This document shows, piece after piece, positions 6,677 through 10,315 of a stretch of DNA of 10,315 bases. The stretch covers positions 1-10,315 of the forward strand of contig JAKRSG010000245.1 in assembly GCA_022402405.1 (NCBI GenBank). The letters run 5' to 3'. Position numbers and translations under genes: made by a program. Source of the stretch: Bacteroidia bacterium (lineage in GTDB: Bacteria; Bacteroidota; Bacteroidia; UKL13-3). The notes under the pieces are model-generated. The model ran no database searches. It was given only the letters and a program-made list of their open reading frames with translations, and was not told where the DNA came from. Position 1 is the first letter of the stretch. Each line of letters begins with the position of its first letter.

Positions 6677-7444
6677 ATGCTTAGTATATTTATTATTGGT
6701 AATGGTAGGATGGCTACTCATTTGATACAAGCCTTTCAAGAAACGGATGTAGAAATTGCAGGTTTTTATGCTAGAAATTCGAACCATGCCGAGCGCATTT
6801 CTGCCGAATATAAAACCTCATTTTATTCAGATTTATCAAGCATCCCAAAGGATTGCGACGTTTACTTTTTAGCCGTTTCTGATTCTGCCATTTCAGAACT
6901 TTCTGAGCAACTTAAAGTGCAAGGATTAGTGGTTCATTGCTCTGGTATGGCACCCATTCATTCTATAAAAAATCAAACTCACTCAGGTGTATTTTGGCCT
7001 ATTCAAAGCTTTAATATAAACAGAACTTTAGAGTACGCTAAAATACCTATTTGTATTGAAGCAAATTCGGAAGAAAATCTTAGGATATTAGAAGCATTGG
7101 CAGATAGAATTTCGAAAAAAGTAATGCTTATTACAGAAGCACAAAGACAATATTTACATTTATCTGCTGTATTTGTAAATAATTTCACCAATCATTTATT
7201 TATTTTAGCACAAGATATTTTACATGCACAAGGCTTAACATTCGACTTGTTGCTTCCATTGATTCAAGAGACTATTGAGCGAGTAAAAGAGGTGGATCCA
7301 AGATTGGTTCAAACCGGACCAGCCAGCAGAAATGACGCAACAACTTTGGTTCAGCATGAAAAACTATTGGAAGAACAGGTTCAGCTTTTAAATGTATATA
7401 AAATGTTGTCGAAAAGTATTCTTGAATACACTCAAAAAGGTTAA
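6677..7444 (+). CDS. DUF2520 family protein with N-terminal Rossmann NAD(P)-binding domain
   Basis: A 255-residue cytoplasmic protein. The N-terminus MLSIFIIGNGRMATHL is a beta strand plus glycine-rich nucleotide-binding loop (G-N-G-R-M-A) of the NADP/F420-oxidoreductase and pyrroline-5-carboxylate reductase (ProC) type; the Rossmann-like part covers about 1-125. The helical C-terminal part (about 126-255) carries the DUF2520 signature with TGPASRND at about 215-222 and a nearby His (VQHEKLL), resembling the dimerising helical domain of ProC and ketopantoate reductases. A reductase or dehydrogenase is the expected activity, but no substrate is known to me. A strong Shine-Dalgarno site fixes the start. 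The gene for an exported protein begins 7 nt after its stop codon, so the two are probably one operon. In many relatives the DUF2520 gene is linked to other housekeeping genes, so the pairing may not be functional. Confidence 0.88.
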   Translation: MLSIFIIGNGRMATHLIQAFQETDVEIAGFYARNSNHAERISAEYKTSFYSDLSSIPKDCDVYFLAVSDSAISELSEQLKVQGLVVHCSGMAPIHSIKNQTHSGVFWPIQSFNINRTLEYAKIPICIEANSEENLRILEALADRISKKVMLITEAQRQYLHLSAVFVNNFTNHLFILAQDILHAQGLTFDLLLPLIQETIERVKEVDPRLVQTGPASRNDATTLVQHEKLLEEQVQLLNVYKMLSKSILEYTQKG

Positions 7445-7451
7445 GAGGTTT

Positions 7452-8714
7452 ATGAAAAAAATTAGTTTTAGTATAATAATTATTCTCTTCTGCGCGATGC
7501 AAGCCAGTGCAGTAAGATTGTTGATACCAATGGATTTGGTTCAGAAAAACCATTTAAAATCGTATGGTTTGGCTTATTGGGTATTGAAAAAGGATGTAGA
7601 AGTAAATTGGTTGCTTAACTACAGAGGTGGTAGTTTCATGATAAATTATAACGATGCCATAGAAAAAGAATGTAAGATTAGAGGCATTAGTTACGAAATA
7701 ATTAGTGAAGGGCAGGTGACAGAAATTTTAACCGAGATTTCGAAGCCCGATGTGAATATGGAAATGGTTCGCTTATTAAAAGCACCCAAAATTGCGGTGT
7801 ATTCGCCCAAAACTAAGCAGCCTTGGGATGATGCGGTAACGCTTGTGTTAACCTATGCTGAGATTCCTTATGATGTGGTGTATGACGATGAATTGCTACA
7901 AGGTAAGCTGAGCTTATACGATTGGCTGCATGTGCACCATGAAGATTTTACAGGTCAGTTTGGTAAGTTTTATTCTTCTTTTGCCAGAGCAGCTTGGTAT
8001 CAAGCAGAGGTGAAAGAAAATGAAGCCATGGCAGCAAAACATGGCTTTTCTAAAGTGTCTGAGCTAAAATTAGCAGTTGCCAAAAAAATTAGAGATTATG
8101 TTCTAGGTGGTGGTTTTATGTTTGCCATGTGCAGCGCCACCGATACCTACGAAATTGCCTTGGCAGCAGATGGTTTGGATATTTGTGAGCAAGTTTTTGA
8201 TGGCGACCCTGCCGATTGGAGCGCAGATAAAAAGTTGGATTTTGCTAAAGGATTTGCCTTCAAAGATTATAAACTCTATTATGATCCTATGATTTATGAG
8301 CATAGTTATATAGACGCCATGCAAGGAACGAGGCCAGTTACAGAAGAAAATGATGTGTTTTCTTTGTTCGAGTTTAGTGCCAAATGGGATATGGTTCCTG
8401 CTATGCTAAATCAAAATCATACTACAAGCGTAAAAGGGTTTTGGGGACAAACTACTGCATTTAGAAAGCCTTTTATTAAAAGTGATGTGCTGGTACTTGG
8501 TGAAAATAAATCGTTAAACGAGGCCAGATACATTCACGGAACTGCCGGTAAAGGCACTTGGACTTTCTATGGCGGTCACGACCCAGAAGATTACCAACAT
8601 CAAGTAGGAGAGCCACCTACAGATTTAAATTTACACCCTAATTCTCCAGGATACAGGTTAATTTTAAACAACGTTTTATTCCCTTCTGCACAGAAGAAAA
8701 AGCAAAAAACATAA
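7452..8714 (+). CDS. Exported conserved protein of unknown function (often mislabelled asparagine synthetase B)
   Basis: A 420-residue protein whose signal peptide (about 1-20, ending QASA) predicts export to the periplasm. I recognise it as a conserved Bacteroidota family often named asparagine synthetase B, but it lacks both an N-terminal catalytic Cys and the SGGxDS ATP-pyrophosphatase loop, so that name is not supported. Well-patterned blocks are LLNYRGGSFM (about 54-63), KQPWDDAVTLVLTYAEIPYD (about 122-141), DWLHVHHEDFTGQ (about 157-169), GGGFMFAMCSATD (about 219-231) and WTFYGGHDPEDYQH (about 370-383). Strand-Cys227 followed later by His376 recalls class I glutamine-amidotransferase-like or ThuA-like folds; this is inference. 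ATG 7452 is chosen because it begins the signal peptide and lies 7 nt after the previous stop; an in-frame ATG at 7392 inside the DUF2520 gene would bury the signal. The lysine-rich C-terminus KKKQKT is unstructured. Confidence 0.85.
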   Translation: MKKISFSIIIILFCAMQASAVRLLIPMDLVQKNHLKSYGLAYWVLKKDVEVNWLLNYRGGSFMINYNDAIEKECKIRGISYEIISEGQVTEILTEISKPDVNMEMVRLLKAPKIAVYSPKTKQPWDDAVTLVLTYAEIPYDVVYDDELLQGKLSLYDWLHVHHEDFTGQFGKFYSSFARAAWYQAEVKENEAMAAKHGFSKVSELKLAVAKKIRDYVLGGGFMFAMCSATDTYEIALAADGLDICEQVFDGDPADWSADKKLDFAKGFAFKDYKLYYDPMIYEHSYIDAMQGTRPVTEENDVFSLFEFSAKWDMVPAMLNQNHTTSVKGFWGQTTAFRKPFIKSDVLVLGENKSLNEARYIHGTAGKGTWTFYGGHDPEDYQHQVGEPPTDLNLHPNSPGYRLILNNVLFPSAQKKKQKT

Positions 8715-8725
8715 AATTTCTTCTG
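8691..8725 (+). terminator. Hairpin enclosing the stop codon of the exported-protein gene
   Basis: CAGAAGAAA (8691-8699) pairs perfectly with TTTCTTCTG (8717-8725); with a two-base bulge the stem extends by CAC/GTG. The TAA stop (8712-8714) lies in the loop. A short T run (8731-8734) follows. The left arm can alternatively fold on itself as CTTCTG/CAGAAG (8683-8696). It is a plausible weak rho-independent terminator, and the promoter of the next gene about 50 bases on is consistent with transcription ending here. Confidence 0.45.
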
Positions 8726-8774
8726 CTGTGTTTTCGGGGTGAGCGGCTGTTTTTGGTCAAATTTTTAAAAAAAA

Positions 8775-8805
8775 TTTGCATATTTAGGATAAGTAGCTAG
8801 TTTTG
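8775..8805 (+). promoter_or_regulatory. Consensus Bacteroidota promoter of the small membrane protein gene
   Basis: TTTG (8775-8778), a 19-base spacer and TAGTTTTG (8798-8805) match the Bacteroidota -33/-7 consensus (TTTG-N19-21-TAnnTTTG) at every fixed position. Transcription should begin near 8811, giving an A/T-rich leader of about 60 bases without a Shine-Dalgarno site before the ATG at 8872. It is the best promoter in the window. Confidence 0.75.
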
Positions 8806-8871
8806 TTATTCAAATAGAGTTTTGTTTATTAATCATATTCAATACTCCATTTAAATAAAAATAACACACCT

Positions 8872-9123
8872 ATGCCTAACAATTATTCAAACAAAAACGC
8901 AAGTGGACTTATTTTCACTTTAGCCTTTTTAGGATTTTTATTCCTAGCATTCTTCATCGTTTTATTTGCCGATATCGAAGTCGGAGCCTTTTTAGAAGGT
9001 CAGTTAGAAAGTACCATTAATTCTGAAATTGAAAGTAGAGTAGGATCATCCGGCGTGCAATCTGCAAAAGCCAGTATGATTAACAAAGCTGCAATAATGG
9101 AGTTGAAAAATGCTGCTAAATAG
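8872..9123 (+). CDS. Small single-span membrane protein, unknown function
   Basis: An 83-residue protein I cannot place in a named family. Residues 1-11 are polar (Asn-rich, one Lys); residues 12-33 form a strongly hydrophobic transmembrane helix rich in Leu and Phe; residues 34-83 form a mostly helical tail that is acidic near the membrane (DIEVG, EGQLES, EIES) and more basic towards the end. A tail outside the membrane in the periplasm fits the charge pattern weakly. There is no lipobox or typical signal-peptide cleavage site. That it is real is supported by its consensus promoter, coding-like composition, an A-rich leader typical of the phylum and a tight convergent fit with trpS (5 bases between the stop codons). 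It stands alone, transcribed away from the unit before it. Confidence 0.7.
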   Translation: MPNNYSNKNASGLIFTLAFLGFLFLAFFIVLFADIEVGAFLEGQLESTINSEIESRVGSSGVQSAKASMINKAAIMELKNAAK

Positions 9124-9125
9124 AA

Positions 9126-9145
9126 GATTTAGAAAGCCCTAAATC
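9126..9145. terminator. Possible bidirectional hairpin between convergent genes
   Basis: GATTTAG (9126-9132) pairs with CTAAATC (9139-9145) around a six-base loop. It overlaps the trpS stop codon (9129-9131, minus strand) and begins just after the stop of the small membrane protein. No strong T tract follows on either side, so terminator function is uncertain. Confidence 0.3.
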
Positions 9146-10130
9146 CAATTGCCTCTCTGCATTCTTTTAATGTTTGGTTGGCACTTTCTGCTGCTTTTTC
9201 TTTACCTATTTTAGCAACTTTTCTAAGTAACTCTTCATTTTGTTGAATGTCGCTTATTTTTTCACGAATAGGTTGCAAATAGGCAATCATATCTTCTGCC
9301 AAATCTTTCTTTAAATCGCCATATCTTATCGCGCAACTTGCATATAAGCTTTGGTAATGAGTTAGCTTTTCTTCACTCGAAACAAGTTTCATAATATCAA
9401 ACAAGTTTTGAACCGGTGAAGAAGGTGGTGTATTAGGTTCGGTTGGACCAGTATCAGTAACTGCTTTGCTCATTTTTTTGCGGATTACTTCTGGCGTATC
9501 AATTAAGTTGATTACGTTTCCATCGCCATCACTTTTACTCATTTTTCCTCCCCCTTGCAAGCCAGGAATTTTTATTAATTCATTGCCATAATTAAAGGCA
9601 TAGGGTTCAGGAAAAATCTCCTTTTGATAAACTCTATTAAATCTGTTCCCAAACGTACGAGCCATTTCTAAATGCTGCTCTTGGTCTTTGCCAACTGGCA
9701 CTTTGGTGGCTTTATGAATAATAATATCAGCCGTCATTAAAACTGGATAGGTGAGCAATCCAGCATTGATATTATTAGGTTGTGTTCTAGCTTTTTCTTT
9801 GAAAGATGCCACACGCTCCAACTCTCCTAGATTGGCATGCATATTAAGCATCATGTATAACTCAGGAATTTGAGGTAAATCACTTTGGATATATAAAGTA
9901 CAAGCTTCAGGATCTAATCCGCAAGCTAAATACTCTACCAAAACCTGCTTTACATTCATGTGTAAATCTGCCGGGTTTGGATGCGTAGTTAAACTATGAT
10001 AATCTGCAATAAAGAAATAACAAGTATGCTCATGCTGCATCTTCACAAAATTATTAACCGCACCTAAATAATTTCCTAAATGCAAATTGCCTGTTGGCCT
10101 AATTCCACTTACAATAATCTCTTTGCTCAT
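9129..10130 (-). CDS. trpS: Tryptophanyl-tRNA synthetase
   Basis: Class I aminoacyl-tRNA synthetase that charges tRNA-Trp with tryptophan using ATP in the cytoplasm. The 333-residue length is normal for bacterial TrpS. The HIGH-type motif is HLGN (17-20, in GNLHLGNYLGA) and the KMSKS loop is at 196-200 (GGKMSKSDGDGN). The tryptophan pocket region is recognisable in LTYPVLMTADII (126-137), and VPVGKDQEQHLEMAR (144-158) is the usual family block. No zinc or iron-sulfur extension is seen. The start codon lies 58 bases after the stop of an upstream glycosyltransferase gene on the same strand. That gap holds TTAATTTG, one mismatch from the -7 consensus, but no convincing -33 element, so independent transcription is possible but unproven. 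Confidence 0.97.
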   Translation of the reverse strand: MSKEIIVSGIRPTGNLHLGNYLGAVNNFVKMQHEHTCYFFIADYHSLTTHPNPADLHMNVKQVLVEYLACGLDPEACTLYIQSDLPQIPELYMMLNMHANLGELERVASFKEKARTQPNNINAGLLTYPVLMTADIIIHKATKVPVGKDQEQHLEMARTFGNRFNRVYQKEIFPEPYAFNYGNELIKIPGLQGGGKMSKSDGDGNVINLIDTPEVIRKKMSKAVTDTGPTEPNTPPSSPVQNLFDIMKLVSSEEKLTHYQSLYASCAIRYGDLKKDLAEDMIAYLQPIREKISDIQQNEELLRKVAKIGKEKAAESANQTLKECREAIGFRAF

Positions 10131-10188
10131 ATAGCCGCAAATTAAATAAATTTCTGAGGTAAAACCAGCTTTAATCGACTAATTATCC

Positions 10189-10315
10189 TCAAACTTTTTC
10201 GATGATATCCCAGAGTTTTTGAGCAGCTATGTCCCAAGAAAAATTAGCTACTTGCTTGCTTCCAGCTACTATAAGCTTATTTCTTAACGATAAATCTTCT
10301 AATAATTCCTTCATA
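10189..10315 (-). CDS. Partial CDS: C-terminus of a probable GT4-type glycosyltransferase
   Basis: An open frame enters from the right edge on the minus strand and ends at a TGA complementary to 10189-10191. The last 41 residues include LLEDLSLRNKLIVAGSKQ, then ANFSWDIAAQKLWDIIEKV. The F-S-W-D segment followed by an amphipathic C-terminal helix is the usual end of group 1/GT4 glycosyltransferases (the region after the EX7E motif). The N-terminal and catalytic parts lie outside the window, so the sugar donor and acceptor are unknown. The gene lies upstream of trpS in the same direction. Confidence 0.6.
   Translation of the reverse strand, partial: MKELLEDLSLRNKLIVAGSKQVANFSWDIAAQKLWDIIEKV

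Noticed and set aside
7392..7451. In-frame ATG at 7392 for the exported protein
   Set aside because: It overlaps the DUF2520 gene and places a basic 20-residue stretch before a good signal peptide that starts at 7452.
8872..9123. Small membrane protein as a toxin of a toxin-antitoxin pair
   Set aside because: No partner gene or antisense RNA signal is adjacent, and the long soluble tail is unlike typical small hydrophobic toxins.
1..10315. Defence system, phage or transposon
   Set aside because: No integrase, transposase, nuclease, helicase or terminal-repeat signature is present; gene content is envelope and housekeeping.

Overview
The window reads as ordinary chromosome of an AT-rich member of the Bacteroidota. 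The best guess is the Sphingobacteriales (Pedobacter-like), judged from gene families only. Pointers are a TonB-dependent receptor with an N-terminal carboxypeptidase-regulatory-like domain, a DUF4249 lipoprotein, a thrombospondin type 3/OmpA protein, a DUF2520 protein, an exported family often mislabelled asparagine synthetase B, A-rich leaders mostly without Shine-Dalgarno sites, and promoters of the Bacteroidota TTTG / TAnnTTTG type. I see no rRNA, tRNA, CRISPR array, insertion sequence or phage gene. No stretch above 300 bases lacks a gene.

Layout. Bases 1-105 are a regulatory leader with a possible sigma-54-like promoter. Genes follow for an HtrA/Deg envelope protease (106-1536, +) and a 2-oxoglutarate/Fe(II) oxygenase (1605-2375, +), the latter closed by a 14-bp hairpin around its stop codon. 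A new promoter then drives a two-gene operon: a TonB-dependent receptor (2471-4855, +) and a DUF4249 lipoprotein (4858-5715, +), 2 nt apart. A secreted TSP3/OmpA-like protein (5726-6568, -) converges on it.

A 108-base divergent region (6569-6676) separates that gene from a second two-gene unit: a DUF2520 Rossmann protein (6677-7444, +) and an exported protein of unknown function (7452-8714, +), which ends in another hairpin around a stop codon. Next is an 83-residue single-span membrane protein (8872-9123, +) behind the best promoter of the window. It converges with trpS (9129-10130, -). Upstream of trpS on the same strand is the C-terminus of a probable glycosyltransferase that continues beyond the right edge.

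How the parts fit: most genes act in or on the envelope (periplasmic quality control, outer-membrane uptake, a surface lipoprotein, a peptidoglycan-binding-like protein). I see no defence or mobile system and cannot claim an undescribed system. The most interesting leads are the exported 420-residue family with its amidotransferase-like Cys/His motifs, the receptor-DUF4249 pair without SusD, the possible leaderless start of the receptor, and hairpins built around stop codons.
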